Shown piece after piece: positions 53,943 through 63,846 of a stretch of 64,000 nt of DNA (its first letter is position 1; every line of letters starts with the position of its first letter). This stretch comes from Chitinimonas sp. BJYL2 (GTDB lineage: Bacteria > Pseudomonadota > Gammaproteobacteria > Burkholderiales > Chitinimonadaceae). The notes below the pieces were generated by a model that saw only the letters and a list, made by a program, of their open reading frames with translations, was not told the origin of the DNA and ran no database searches. The stretch lies in assembly GCF_027257935.1 (NCBI RefSeq), contig NZ_JANZKW010000003.1, forward strand, positions 186,001-250,000, in the 5' to 3' direction. A program made the position numbers and the translations under genes.

Positions 53943-56027
53943 ATGGCATTGGCACTGGGACTACGGCGGGGCGATCCATTCCGGCTGGGCAGCCACTGGG
54001 ATGGTGGCGGCGTCAACTTTGCCGTCTATGCGCTCAATGCCGACAAAGTGGAGCTGTGCCTGTTCGATACCAGCGGCCATCGCGAACTGGCTCGCCTGGC
54101 GCTACCCGGCAACCATGCTGGCGTCTGGCATGGCTATCTGCCCGAGGCCGAGCCGGGCCTGATCTATGGCTACCGCGTCCACGGTCTGTGGGCGCCACAG
54201 CGCGGCCATCGCTACAACCCCGCCAAGCTCTTGCTCGACCCTTACGCCAAGCGCGTACATGGCCGCTACGACGGTAGCGAGCTGTATTGCGATCACCAGC
54301 CGGGCAACCCGGCTGGCCCCGATGCGCGCGACAATGCGGCCATCGCGATCAAATCGGTGGTCGATAGCCCCGTTTACGGCAGCTTTGCGTTTGACTGGCA
54401 GAACGACCATCGCCCGCTTGTGCCCTGGGAAAAGACGGTCATCTATGAGATGCACGTCAAGGGCTACAGCCAGTTGAACCCGGCGATACCGGAAAGCCTG
54501 CGTGGTACCTATGCCGGCCTCGCCCACCCAGCCAGCATTGCACACCTGCTAGCGCTGGGCGTGACCAGTGTCGAGTTGCTGCCCGTGGCTGCCTGTGCTG
54601 ACGAAGGCCATTTGATCAGCCGGGGTCGCGTCAACTACTGGGGCTACAACCCGGTGGCGCTGATGGCGGTGGAGGAACGCTACGCCGCCAGCGACGATGC
54701 CCTGGGCGAATTCCGTACCATGGTGCGTGCACTGCATGCGGCGGGGATCGAGGTGCTGCTCGATGTGGTGTTCAACCATACGGCTGAAGGGGGCGTGGGT
54801 GGCCCGAGCTTCAATCTGCGCGGACTCGATAACCGCAGCTACTACCGGCTCGCGCCCGACGGGCATTGCGAGAACTGGACCGGCTGCGGCAATACGCTGA
54901 ACCTCGGCGAGCCGCGTTGCCTGCAACTGGTGCTCGACAGCCTGCGTTTCTGGGCCGAGGAATGCCATGTCGATGGCTTCCGGTTTGACCTGGCCACCAC
55001 GCTGGCCCGCAGCATGAACGGCGGTTTCGAACCCTGGTCCAGTTTTCTGGCTGCCGTGCAGGCCGACCCGGTACTGAACCGCCTCAAGCTGATCGCCGAA
55101 CCCTGGGATATCGGCCCCGATGGCTACCGCGTGGGCGGCTTCCCGCCCGGCTGGGCTGAATGGAACGATCATTACCGCGATTGCATGCGCCGTTTCTGGT
55201 TGCATCACGCGGTGACACGCGGCGAATTTGCGCGCCGGCTCGCAGCCAGTTCCGACCTGTTCGAACGTCGTGGTCGCCAGCCTTGGGCCAGCATCAATTT
55301 CCTCACCGCGCACGACGGCTTCAATCTGCATGATCTGACTGCCTACAGCCACAAACACAACGAAGCCAACGGTGAAGACAACCGCGATGGCAACGACAAT
55401 AACCACAGCTGGAATGGTGGCGCCGAAGGCCCCACGGACGATCCCGCCATCTTGCAGATACGCGGTCGTTTGCGTCGCGCCCTGCTGGCCACGCTGGTGT
55501 TCAGCCAGGGCACGCCCATGCTGTTGGCTGGCGATGAGATGAATCACACGCAGCAAGGCAACAACAATCCGTATTGCCAGGACGGTCCGATCACCTGGCT
55601 GGATTGGGCAGCGGCCGATGCCGAGCAGATCGCTTTTGTGAGCCAGTTGCTGCGCCTGCGCCGTGACCACCCCGCCTTGCGCTACGCACGCTGGTTCAGT
55701 GCCGAGGCCCACGGCGGCTACGAGCGGCCCGATGTGCTGTGGCGAAATGCCGAAGGCAAGCCGATGACGCCGGGCGAATGGGATGGCCGCGATCAGTTCA
55801 GCCTGCTGGTCGAGTTGGGCCCCGAGGGCGCATCCGAGCGTTGCGCACTGCTAATCAATGCCGAAGCCAGTACCACGCTGTTCACGCTGCGCCCGGGGCG
55901 CTGGTTGCGCCTTCTGGATACCGCTGACCCGACGGCGGGCGAGGCATTGTTCCAGCATCAGGTCCCGGTGGAGGCCAACTCGGTGTGGCTGCTGCGGCTG
56001 GATCAGGAAGCGCGGGTGACCTGGTGA
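53943..56027 (+). CDS. glgX: glycogen debranching enzyme
   Basis: A 694-residue GH13 isoamylase-type enzyme: CBM48 at the N terminus (residues ~10-130), barrel with EVLLDVVFNHTAEGG, DGFRFDLATTL (nucleophile), LIAEPWDIG (acid) and NFLTAHDGFNLHD (third Asp). It removes short alpha-1,6 branches from phosphorylase-limited glycogen. No glycogen phosphorylase gene is in the window. It directly follows glgB. Confidence 0.94.
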   Translation: MALALGLRRGDPFRLGSHWDGGGVNFAVYALNADKVELCLFDTSGHRELARLALPGNHAGVWHGYLPEAEPGLIYGYRVHGLWAPQRGHRYNPAKLLLDPYAKRVHGRYDGSELYCDHQPGNPAGPDARDNAAIAIKSVVDSPVYGSFAFDWQNDHRPLVPWEKTVIYEMHVKGYSQLNPAIPESLRGTYAGLAHPASIAHLLALGVTSVELLPVAACADEGHLISRGRVNYWGYNPVALMAVEERYAASDDALGEFRTMVRALHAAGIEVLLDVVFNHTAEGGVGGPSFNLRGLDNRSYYRLAPDGHCENWTGCGNTLNLGEPRCLQLVLDSLRFWAEECHVDGFRFDLATTLARSMNGGFEPWSSFLAAVQADPVLNRLKLIAEPWDIGPDGYRVGGFPPGWAEWNDHYRDCMRRFWLHHAVTRGEFARRLAASSDLFERRGRQPWASINFLTAHDGFNLHDLTAYSHKHNEANGEDNRDGNDNNHSWNGGAEGPTDDPAILQIRGRLRRALLATLVFSQGTPMLLAGDEMNHTQQGNNNPYCQDGPITWLDWAAADAEQIAFVSQLLRLRRDHPALRYARWFSAEAHGGYERPDVLWRNAEGKPMTPGEWDGRDQFSLLVELGPEGASERCALLINAEASTTLFTLRPGRWLRLLDTADPTAGEALFQHQVPVEANSVWLLRLDQEARVTW

Positions 56028-56127
56028 TTTCCTGTCGCAACTTGCTGCAAAGCAACAAGATCGCTACGCGCCTTGCCGGCAAGCGGCTAAGCTGCGGTTC
56101 TGTTCTTACCGTTTTACGAGACGACGC

Positions 56128-57759
56128 ATGTCCCGCCTGATCATTCCCACCACGCCGTTTACCGACCAGAAGCCGGGTACCTCCGGCCTGCGCAAACGCG
56201 TAGGCATGTTCTGCCAGCCGCATTATCTGGAGAACTTCGTCCAGGCCATCTTTGCGGCGGTGCCGGCCTTGCAGGGCAATACGCTGGTGCTGGGCGGCGA
56301 TGGCCGCTTCCATAACGAAGTGGCGCTGCAAACCATCCTGCGCATGGCGGCTGCCAATGGCGTGGCGCGCGTTATCGTCGCGCGTCATGGTTTGCTGTCC
56401 ACGCCTGCGGCATCGCACCTGATCCGTCTGCATGGCGCAGCGGGTGGCATCATCCTGTCGGCGTCACACAACCCCGGCGGGCCTGATGGCGATTTCGGCA
56501 TCAAGTTCAATGCGGCCAATGGTGGCCCCGCACCGGAGGCATTGACCGACGCCATGTACCGCGCTGCCTGCGCATTGCACGAGTATGCGATCAGCGATGC
56601 GGCGGATATCGACCTGAGCCAGCTGGGTAGCCACCATATCGAATCCACGCAGATCGAAGTGGTCGATCCGGTCGCCGACTACGCAACCTTGATGCAGCAG
56701 TTGTTCGACTTCGACGCGATCCGCGATTGGCTGCGCAGCGGTCACCGCGTTAGGTTGGATGCTCTGCATGCCGTAGGCGGTCCCTACGCCGTGCATCTGT
56801 TCGAAGACTTGCTGGGTGCACCACTGGGCAGCGTGCGCAATGCCGCACCGCAGCCCGATTTTGCCGGCGGCCACCCCGATCCGAACCCGGCCTCTTGCCC
56901 CGAAATGATCGCGCAGATGCTGCGCGACGACGCCCCCGATTTTGCGGCTGCGTTTGATGGCGATGCCGACCGCAATATGGTGCTGGGCCGCCATTGCGTG
57001 GTAACCCCTTCCGACAGTTTGGCCATCCTCGCCGCCAACGCGCGCCTGCTGCCCCAGTTTCGCGATGGTTTGCCCGGGGTGGCGAGGTCGATGCCGACAT
57101 CACAGGCGGTGGATGCAGTTGCCCGTACCGAGGGGTTTGATTGGTACGAGACGCCCACGGGCTGGAAGTACTTCGGCAACCTGCTCGATGCTGGCCGCAT
57201 TGCCCTGTGCGGTGAAGAAAGCTACGGCACCGGTGCCGCCCATGTGCGCGAGAAGGACGGTATCTGGGCCGCTCTGGCTTGGCTGAACCTGCTGGCTGCC
57301 AAGCGCCAGAGCGTGGCTGATATCGTCACCGCGCACTGGGCACGCTTTGGTCGCCATGCGTATTCGCGCCACGATTACGAAGGTCTGTCACTGGAACACG
57401 GCGACGCCATGTTGGCGCGCCTGCGCGGCCAGATTGCCACCTTGCCGGGCCAGCAACTGGGTGACTTGCGTGTGCAGGCTGCCGATGATTTTGCCTATAC
57501 CGACCCGATGGACGGTAGCGTGAGCCAGCGCCAAGGCGTGCGCGTGCTGTTTGAAGGTGGTGCGCGCGCGGTTTTCCGGCTATCGGGCACGGGCACCGAG
57601 GGTGCAACTCTGCGTGTTTATCTGGAGCGCTATCTGGCCGATCCGGCACAGCATGGCCTGGCCACCCAGCAAGCCTTGGCACCTTTGGTTGCCGTGGCCG
57701 GTGAGCTGGCCGGTATCGCCGCGATCAGCGGTCGTACAGCGGCCGATGTAGTCACCTGA
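56128..57759 (+). CDS. pgm: phosphoglucomutase
   Basis: A 543-residue alpha-D-phosphohexomutase. The active Ser lies in LSASHNPGGPDGDFGIKFN, the metal loop in FDGDADRNMV, the sugar loop in CGEESYGTGA and the phosphate loop in RLSGTGTEGATLR. It interconverts glucose 6-phosphate and glucose 1-phosphate, supplying GlgC. Its place inside the glycogen operon fits this. Confidence 0.95.
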   Translation: MSRLIIPTTPFTDQKPGTSGLRKRVGMFCQPHYLENFVQAIFAAVPALQGNTLVLGGDGRFHNEVALQTILRMAAANGVARVIVARHGLLSTPAASHLIRLHGAAGGIILSASHNPGGPDGDFGIKFNAANGGPAPEALTDAMYRAACALHEYAISDAADIDLSQLGSHHIESTQIEVVDPVADYATLMQQLFDFDAIRDWLRSGHRVRLDALHAVGGPYAVHLFEDLLGAPLGSVRNAAPQPDFAGGHPDPNPASCPEMIAQMLRDDAPDFAAAFDGDADRNMVLGRHCVVTPSDSLAILAANARLLPQFRDGLPGVARSMPTSQAVDAVARTEGFDWYETPTGWKYFGNLLDAGRIALCGEESYGTGAAHVREKDGIWAALAWLNLLAAKRQSVADIVTAHWARFGRHAYSRHDYEGLSLEHGDAMLARLRGQIATLPGQQLGDLRVQAADDFAYTDPMDGSVSQRQGVRVLFEGGARAVFRLSGTGTEGATLRVYLERYLADPAQHGLATQQALAPLVAVAGELAGIAAISGRTAADVVT

Positions 57760-57821
57760 ACATTCCCTCCGCCGCGCTCGCAGGCTAGGCTGAGGCACAA
57801 GGCAAGAAGAGGAGAGGCACG

Positions 57822-59102
57822 ATGGATGATTTGATCATGGCGCGCCAGCTGCCCCGCCGCAGCATTGCGCTGGTGCTTGCCGGTGGTCGCGGCTCGCGGC
57901 TCAAGCAGCTGACGGATCGGCGTGCCAAGCCAGCGGTTTACTTTGGCGGCAAGTTCCGTATCGTGGATTTTGCGTTGTCGAACTGCCTTAACTCGGGCAT
58001 CCGTCGTATCGGCGTCGTCACGCAGTACAAATCGCACTCGCTGTTACGCCATCTGCAACGCGGCTGGGCCATGTTCCGCTCCGAGATGGGCGAGTTCATC
58101 GATCTGCTGCCCGCGCAGCAGCGCGTGGATGAAGAAAGCTGGTATCGCGGTACGGCCGATGCGGTGTACCAGAACCTCGACATCGTGCGTGGCTACCGGC
58201 CTGAATACATCGTGATCCTCGCGGGTGACCATATCTACAAGATGGATTACGCACGCATGCTGCTCGATCATGTGCAATCGATGGCCGCCATCGGTGTGAA
58301 GGGTGGCGTAACGGTAGCCTGCATCGAAGTCCCGCTGGCCGAGGCCAGCGCCTTTGGCGTGATGGCCGTGGACAAGCAGCGCAAGATCGTCGAGTTCGTT
58401 GAAAAGCCACCCAAGCCGCCGGCCATGCCCGACAAGCCGGATACTGCGCTGGCCAGCATGGGTATTTATGTATTCGATGCCGACTACCTCTACGAGCTGC
58501 TGGAGGAGGACATACTTGATCCGGCCAGCGAACACGATTTCGGCAAGAACCTGATCCCCACGGCCGTCAAAGCCGGCAAGGCGATTGCGCATCCGTTCAG
58601 CATCTCGTGTGTGGCGAGCTACCCGCATGCGCAAGCTTACTGGCGCGATGTGGGCACCATCGATGCCTATTGGGCGGCCAATCTGGACCTCGCCTCGATC
58701 ACCCCCGAGCTGGACCTGTACGACCGCAACTGGCCCGTGTGGACCTATCAGGAACAGCTGCCACCGGCCAAGTTCGTGCAGGACGCGGGCGGTGAGCACC
58801 GTGTGTTCAATACGCTGGTCTCGGGCGGCTGTATCGTTTCGGTGGCGCAGGTCACCAACTCGGTGCTGTTCAACAAGGTGCGCGTGTACCCGCACTGCCT
58901 GATTGACCAGGCGGTGTTGCTGCCCGATTGCGAGATCGGCGAGGGCGCTCGCCTGACCAAGGTGGTGGTGGACCGCGGCTGTAAGGTGCCAGCCGGCATG
59001 GTGGTGGGCGAGAACCCGGATGAAGATGCCAAACGCTACCATCGCAGCGAAGGCGGCGTAGTACTGATCACGCGCGACATGCTCGCCGCTTTGCAGGATT
59101 GA
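57822..59102 (+). CDS. glgC: glucose-1-phosphate adenylyltransferase
   Basis: A 426-residue enzyme: nucleotide motif [36 protein letters not shown], catalytic Asp region [10 protein letters not shown], sugar-binding FVEKPPKPP and a C-terminal left-handed beta-helix from ~residue 310. It forms ADP-glucose, the committed step of glycogen synthesis. The start at 57822 follows AGGAGAGG. Confidence 0.96.
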   Translation: MDDLIMARQLPRRSIALVLAGGRGSRLKQLTDRRAKPAVYFGGKFRIVDFALSNCLNSGIRRIGVVTQYKSHSLLRHLQRGWAMFRSEMGEFIDLLPAQQRVDEESWYRGTADAVYQNLDIVRGYRPEYIVILAGDHIYKMDYARMLLDHVQSMAAIGVKGGVTVACIEVPLAEASAFGVMAVDKQRKIVEFVEKPPKPPAMPDKPDTALASMGIYVFDADYLYELLEEDILDPASEHDFGKNLIPTAVKAGKAIAHPFSISCVASYPHAQAYWRDVGTIDAYWAANLDLASITPELDLYDRNWPVWTYQEQLPPAKFVQDAGGEHRVFNTLVSGGCIVSVAQVTNSVLFNKVRVYPHCLIDQAVLLPDCEIGEGARLTKVVVDRGCKVPAGMVVGENPDEDAKRYHRSEGGVVLITRDMLAALQD

Positions 59103-59104
59103 TC

Positions 59105-60574
59105 GTGAGCCAATCCAGCCTGCGCGTGCTCCATGTGGCGGCCGAATGCCACCCGCTTCTCAAGACCGGCGGGCTGGCCGACGTGGTGGGTGCCTTGCCG
59201 CATGCACAGCGGCTGCTGGGCGCCGATGCACGCATCCTGCTGCCGGGTTTTCCGGCCATCCGTCAGGGACTGCCCGATGCACAGTCCGTGGCCGCATTGT
59301 TGCCACGTTTTGGCAGTGCGGGCGGCAAGTTGCTGGCCAGTACCTTGCCTGACGGTACGCCGGTCTATGTGATCGATGTGCCCGAAGCTTTCGATCGTAG
59401 CGGTAACCCTTATGCCGATGCCGCTGGCCAGCCCTATGCCGACAACGCCCGCCGTTTTGCCTGGCTAGGCTGGGTGGCGGCCCAGATGGCGCAGGGGGAA
59501 CTGGGGCCATGGCAGCCCGCCATCGTGCATGCGCACGACTGGCACGCCGGCCTCGCGCCGGCCTATCTGGCCCATACCCCGATCAAGGGAAAACGTGCAG
59601 CAGGCAGTGTCTTCACCATACACAACCTCGCTTATCAGGGGGTGTTCCCGGCCAGCGAGTTTGCCGCGCTGGGCTTGCCGCCAGCCAGCTTCCATCTGGA
59701 GGGGCTGGAGTTCTATGGCCAGATCTCGCTGATCAAGGCCGGGCTGGCCTATTGTGATCGCATCACCACGGTCAGCCCCAGCTATGCGCGCGAAATTCTC
59801 CACGCCGAGCATGGTTGCGGACTGGATGGTCTGCTGCGTAAACGCGAGGCCGTGCTTTCCGGCATTCTCAATGGTGTGGACGAAACCCAGTGGGACCCAG
59901 CGCACGACCCCTGTCTGCCGGCGCATTTCGATGCGGCACATCCAGCAGGCAAAGCCCGTTGCAAGGCGGCCCTGCAGGAGAGCCTGGGGCTGACGGTTGA
60001 TGCCGATGCGCTGCTGTTCGGCGTGGTCAGCCGCCTCACCGAGCAAAAAGGGCTGACGCTGGTTCTTGGTGGCGCTGACAAGTTGCTCCAGCAAGGTGGA
60101 CAGCTGGTGGTGCTGGGCAATGGCGAACCCACGCTGGAGGCTGGCTTCCTGGCGCTTGCCGCGCAGTACCCCGGACGGGTGGCTTTGTGTACCGGCTTTG
60201 ATGAGGTGCTGTCGCACCGTATCTTCGCCGGCTGCGAGGTGGTGCTGATCCCATCCCGCTTCGAGCCCTGCGGGCTCACCCAGATGTACGGCATGCGCTA
60301 TGGGGCGCTGCCCCTGGTAAGGCGGACAGGCGGGCTGGCGGATACGGTGGTGGATTGCAGCATCGAGAATCTGGCCGACGAAACGGCAAGCGGCTTTGTG
60401 TTCGAGCGTTTCGAACAAGCCGATTTCGATGCCGCTGTGCGCCGCGCCTATACCCTCCATGCCACGCCTGCGCGTTGGCGCGCCGTCAGGCGCCATGCGA
60501 TGAACCTGCACTTTGGCTGGTCCGGGCCTGCCGGGCGCTATCTGGCGCTGTATCAGTATCTGGCGACCGCCTGA
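59105..60574 (+). CDS. glgA: glycogen synthase (ADP-glucose type)
   Basis: A 489-residue GT5 enzyme: LKTGGLADVVGALP near the N terminus binds ADP-glucose, VHAHDWHAGLAPAYL, TVSPSYAREI and the C-terminal SRFEPCGLTQMYGMRYGALP are family motifs. The GTG at 59105 is preferred: it has AGGA six bases upstream, whereas the TTG at 59099 overlaps the glgC stop but lies only one base from AGGA. It is the last gene of the glycogen operon and is followed closely by a convergent gene. Confidence 0.94.
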   Translation: MSQSSLRVLHVAAECHPLLKTGGLADVVGALPHAQRLLGADARILLPGFPAIRQGLPDAQSVAALLPRFGSAGGKLLASTLPDGTPVYVIDVPEAFDRSGNPYADAAGQPYADNARRFAWLGWVAAQMAQGELGPWQPAIVHAHDWHAGLAPAYLAHTPIKGKRAAGSVFTIHNLAYQGVFPASEFAALGLPPASFHLEGLEFYGQISLIKAGLAYCDRITTVSPSYAREILHAEHGCGLDGLLRKREAVLSGILNGVDETQWDPAHDPCLPAHFDAAHPAGKARCKAALQESLGLTVDADALLFGVVSRLTEQKGLTLVLGGADKLLQQGGQLVVLGNGEPTLEAGFLALAAQYPGRVALCTGFDEVLSHRIFAGCEVVLIPSRFEPCGLTQMYGMRYGALPLVRRTGGLADTVVDCSIENLADETASGFVFERFEQADFDAAVRRAYTLHATPARWRAVRRHAMNLHFGWSGPAGRYLALYQYLATA

Positions 60575-60577
60575 TCC

Positions 60578-62215
60578 CTAGCCAGACTGGGTGCTGGTGC
60601 CCAGCTCGTCGGCTGCGGCCACCCGGTTGCGGCCACCGTGTTTGGCCATGTACAGCGCCTGGTCTGCCATATTCAGGACGCCGTGCACCCGCTCCCCGTG
60701 GGCCGGGAAGGCCGCAATCCCCAGTGAGATGGTGATCTTGAGGGATTGGTCCCGATAGCGGATGCTGAACTGCTCGACGCTTTGCCGCAGCTGCTCGGCG
60801 CGCTGGCGTGTGGCGGCCAGATTGGCACCGTGAAGCAGCAGGACAAATTCTTCGCCACCGTAACGGCCGGCAATGTCCTCCTGCCGCTGGAAGCGCCGCA
60901 ATAGCTCGGCAAAAGCACGCAGCACCATATCGCCGGCATCGTGACCGTGCTGGTCGTTGATGGCCTTGAAGTGATCGATGTCGATCATCATCACGCCGAT
61001 CGAGCGTTGGTGACGCTTGGCACGGCGCTCGGTTTCTTCGAACAGTTCATCCAGATAGCGGCGGTTATACAAGCCGGTCAAGGGGTCGTGCGTGGCTTTG
61101 TCGAATAGCGCATCGCGTGTTTTCAGGCTGATCAATGCCAGCGCCGCCCGATTGGCAACGCCGTCGAGATAGGCGGGTTCATGCATGCTGCGCGGCTGGC
61201 GCAGGTGCAGCAGGCCTAGTGATTCGCCATTGCCGGTCAGTGGCAGGCAGACGTAATCGGTGTCTTCACTGACATGCTGACAACGCAGGCTGCGTTGCAG
61301 GTCATCAGCCGGGTGCAGGTGACCGCGGCGCAAACCCCAGCAGTGCACGGCGGGGAAATGGGCCTCGCGCTCGGGCAGATCCCCCCAGCTATGTTCCAGA
61401 TTGATTTCACCGCTATCGGGATCGGTGAGGTAGAGGCCGCCGGCCGGTGCTTCCAGATAACCGGCCGAGAAATTGCACAGCACCTCGCTCAGTTCGCGTA
61501 CCGACAGACAGCTTTGCATCAGTTCACCCAGCTTGTTGAGCTGGGCAATCTCGGAGGAACGCAGGGCCTGCTGCCGCAGGGCTTCCTCCAGCTGCCGGTT
61601 CACCACTTGCAGTTCGCTTTGCATGCGCTGTCGGCCCACGACCTCGGCCTGCATCCGACCGTTCGCCTCAGCCAGTTCGCGGGTACGCTCGGCCAGCTCG
61701 GCGGTGCGTTCCGCCACCTTGGTTTCCAGTGTGGCGTAGAGGCTGCGCAGCTGCTCCTCGCTGGCGCGCAAGGCGTCTTCCTGGGCCTGCCGTGCGGCGA
61801 TCTCTTCGGAGAGTTGCTGGTTGGTCTCGTTGATTTGCGCAAGGCTGGGCAGGGCCAGCAACTGCGGGATGCTGCGCCAGAGCACGATGGCGGTGATGAC
61901 CGATATGGCGGCGGTGCCGACTCGCGCCCAGGCGTCCAGCCAGAATATCGGCTGCCAGACCGCCAGGATGTCGAGGAAATGCGTGGTGCCACAGGCGAGG
62001 ATGAAAGCGGCAAACAGGAAGGCCATGCGGTTGTAGCGCATGTCCGGTCGTCGTCGCGTCAGGACGACCAGGGCGGCAGGTATGCTGAAATAGGCCAGCC
62101 CGATCAGTGCATTGGCCGTGACGTAAGTCCACAGCAGCGGTGGTGACCAGGCAAAACAGTAGCCATGGGGAATGAAACCCTGGCTGATGAAGAACTGCGA
62201 GAGCGAGTCCAGCAT
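60578..62215 (-). CDS. diguanylate cyclase with ethylene-receptor-like membrane domain and GAF
   Basis: A 545-residue protein. Three N-terminal helices (residues ~25-120) contain LAYFSIPAAL and FILACGTTHFLDI, matching the ethylene-binding domain of plant ETR1, whose copper ligands are Cys65 and His69 (here Cys75 and His79). The ETR1 Asp25 position is Asn35 here. A long coiled coil (~145-240), a GAF-like domain (~245-375) and a GGDEF domain (~385-535) follow. The cyclase site GGEEF is intact with an RQED inhibitory site upstream, so it should make c-di-GMP. The start at 62215 follows GGAGG. Confidence 0.85.
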   Translation of the reverse strand: MLDSLSQFFISQGFIPHGYCFAWSPPLLWTYVTANALIGLAYFSIPAALVVLTRRRPDMRYNRMAFLFAAFILACGTTHFLDILAVWQPIFWLDAWARVGTAAISVITAIVLWRSIPQLLALPSLAQINETNQQLSEEIAARQAQEDALRASEEQLRSLYATLETKVAERTAELAERTRELAEANGRMQAEVVGRQRMQSELQVVNRQLEEALRQQALRSSEIAQLNKLGELMQSCLSVRELSEVLCNFSAGYLEAPAGGLYLTDPDSGEINLEHSWGDLPEREAHFPAVHCWGLRRGHLHPADDLQRSLRCQHVSEDTDYVCLPLTGNGESLGLLHLRQPRSMHEPAYLDGVANRAALALISLKTRDALFDKATHDPLTGLYNRRYLDELFEETERRAKRHQRSIGVMMIDIDHFKAINDQHGHDAGDMVLRAFAELLRRFQRQEDIAGRYGGEEFVLLLHGANLAATRQRAEQLRQSVEQFSIRYRDQSLKITISLGIAAFPAHGERVHGVLNMADQALYMAKHGGRNRVAAADELGTSTQSG

Positions 62216-62335
62216 GCCTTCCTCCGGATTGCATAGCGTGCGCCATTGCATGACGCTTTATCATTATTCCCTAATGCATAGAATGAACCGGCTTTGCGTC
62301 GTGCGCAAGTCGGTTTGCCGCCCCAATCGTTGCCC

Positions 62336-62944
62336 TCAGGCCGCCGGCCTGTGCCCGATCAATGCGGCATGGATTTCGTCAGCCTGCCAGTCCCGCCGGG
62401 TCAGCGCCGTCAGCACATGGTCGCGCCACGCGCCGTCGATCAGCAGGTAGTCAGGCGCGTAGCCCTCACGCACGAATCCCAGCTTGGCCAGTACACGGGC
62501 ACTGCGTTCGTTGTCGGGTAGATGGTTGGCGCTGATGCGGTGGAGATGGTGATGCGTCCACACCCAGTCCAGCGCGACACCCAAGGCTTCGGTCATGAGT
62601 CCGCCTCCCCAGTAGCGCTGATCCAGCGAGTAGCCGAGCAGGGCGCTGTAAGCCGGGTAGCCCACGATGGCGGTGAAATTGATGACGCCAATCACCACAT
62701 CCAAATCAATGGGGTAGAGGAACAGGCAGACGCTGCGGCCTTCTTCAAACTGACGCCGATTGGCCAGCACACGTGCCTGCCAGTAGGCCTCGGTATAGAA
62801 AGACTCGGGACGACGCGGTTCCAGTGGCGCAAGGACGGCGCGGTTGCTGCGGTAGTAAGCGGCGATGGCCGTCGCATCGGCAAGGCCCCCGAGGCGGATG
62901 ACAAGCCGGTCGGTGCGCAGGTGTGGGGCAGGGTGGCCGGTCAT
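62336..62944 (-). CDS. GNAT acetyltransferase, RimJ-like
   Basis: A 202-residue acetyltransferase: TDRLVIRLGGLADA at the start, LLGYSLDQRYWGGGLMTEALGVAL (split here as LLGYSLDQRYWGGG) holding the acetyl-CoA loop, and NERSARVLAKLGFVREG. It is related to the ribosomal-protein N-acetyltransferases RimJ/RimL; the true target is unknown. The start at 62944 is chosen because MTGHPAPHLRTDRL matches the family start. Confidence 0.85.
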   Translation of the reverse strand: MTGHPAPHLRTDRLVIRLGGLADATAIAAYYRSNRAVLAPLEPRRPESFYTEAYWQARVLANRRQFEEGRSVCLFLYPIDLDVVIGVINFTAIVGYPAYSALLGYSLDQRYWGGGLMTEALGVALDWVWTHHHLHRISANHLPDNERSARVLAKLGFVREGYAPDYLLIDGAWRDHVLTALTRRDWQADEIHAALIGHRPAA

Positions 62945-62971
62945 GGGCGGTATCCGGTAAGCAGAATGCAA

Positions 62972-62996
62972 AACGGGCCGGCAAGGCCGACCCGTT
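62972..62996 (-). terminator. terminator after the cytochrome c genes
   Basis: On the minus strand, AACGGGTCGGCC and the mirrored GGCCCGTT pair around TTG/CC, followed by a short T stretch, just downstream of the second cytochrome gene. Confidence 0.7.
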
Positions 62997-63019
62997 CAGT
63001 ATCGCAACAAAAAACGCGT

Positions 63020-63343
63020 TCAGCGCTTCATGTTGAGCTTGCTGGGTTGCGAGGCAAACCAGGCAGCCAGATTCTCGATATCGGCCTTGGACAGCGGCTG
63101 GGCCATGCCGGCCATGATGGCATTCTTGCGCTCGCCGGTCTTGTAGGCATTGAGCGAGTGGCGCAGGAAGTCAGCATGCTGACCGGCCAGAATCGGGTAT
63201 TGCGGGTTGGTGCTGTTGCCATCCACATTGTGGCAGCTGGCACACAGTTGTTCGGACTTGGCCTTGCCGGCAGCCAGATCGGCAGCCTGGGCGGAAGCGC
63301 CTGCGAGGATCAGCGCGGCGAAAGCGATGCGAAATGCGTTCAT
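63020..63343 (-). CDS. small periplasmic cytochrome c
   Basis: A 107-residue class I cytochrome c. Signal peptide residues ~1-20 (GASAQAADL), haem site CASCH (residues ~34-38) and axial Met in AGMAQPLS. Such c553-like proteins carry electrons to terminal oxidases. It lies 12 bases downstream of a similar gene, so the pair probably arose by duplication and forms an operon. Confidence 0.9.
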   Translation of the reverse strand: MNAFRIAFAALILAGASAQAADLAAGKAKSEQLCASCHNVDGNSTNPQYPILAGQHADFLRHSLNAYKTGERKNAIMAGMAQPLSKADIENLAAWFASQPSKLNMKR

Positions 63344-63355
63344 TCGTCGTGCTCC

Positions 63356-63685
63356 TTATTGCTTGCCAGCGTAGTAGGCGGCCAGATCGGCGATGTCCTG
63401 TTCGGACAATTGCGCGGCGATGGCGGTCATGGTCGGGTGCTTGCGCGAACCCGTCTTGTAGCCTTGCAGCGCAGCGGCGATGTAGTCGGCATGCTGGCCA
63501 CCGATCTTGGGTACGTTGTACACCGTCGGGTAGGCGGTCTTGTAGCCGGGAATACCGTGGCAGCCCAGGCACATCGAATTCTTCTTGGCACCTGCTTGTG
63601 CGTTGCCGGTGGCCGCTTGGGCAACACCGCCCAGGCCCAGCGCAAGCGCCAGACACAGCGCGGATGCAATTTGTTTGTTGTTCAT
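63356..63685 (-). CDS. small periplasmic cytochrome c
   Basis: A 109-residue cytochrome c. Signal peptide residues ~1-24 (LGGVAQAAT), haem site CLGCH in KKNSMCLGCHGIPGYK and a likely axial Met in HPTMTAIAAQLS. It resembles its downstream neighbour (both have GGQHADY- or AGQHADF-type segments and YKTG). The start at 63685 gives a normal signal peptide. Confidence 0.9.
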   Translation of the reverse strand: MNNKQIASALCLALALGLGGVAQAATGNAQAGAKKNSMCLGCHGIPGYKTAYPTVYNVPKIGGQHADYIAAALQGYKTGSRKHPTMTAIAAQLSEQDIADLAAYYAGKQ

Positions 63686-63846
63686 TGTCAACTCCCAGTT
63701 TCCCTGTATCCGGCGGGTCTCGGCCGCTGGAATCGGCTGCATTGTAGCGGGGGTGTGGGCTTGCTGCCAGTCCGGCAGTCAAACCTCATCAGGCTTGGCT
63801 AATTTGCTTTATGATGATTCGTATTCACAGTCCAACCCTCTTCACC

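Noticed and set aside
59099-59104. TTG start for glgA overlapping the glgC stop
   Set aside because: It lies one base from the AGGA ribosome site; the GTG six bases further on has proper spacing.
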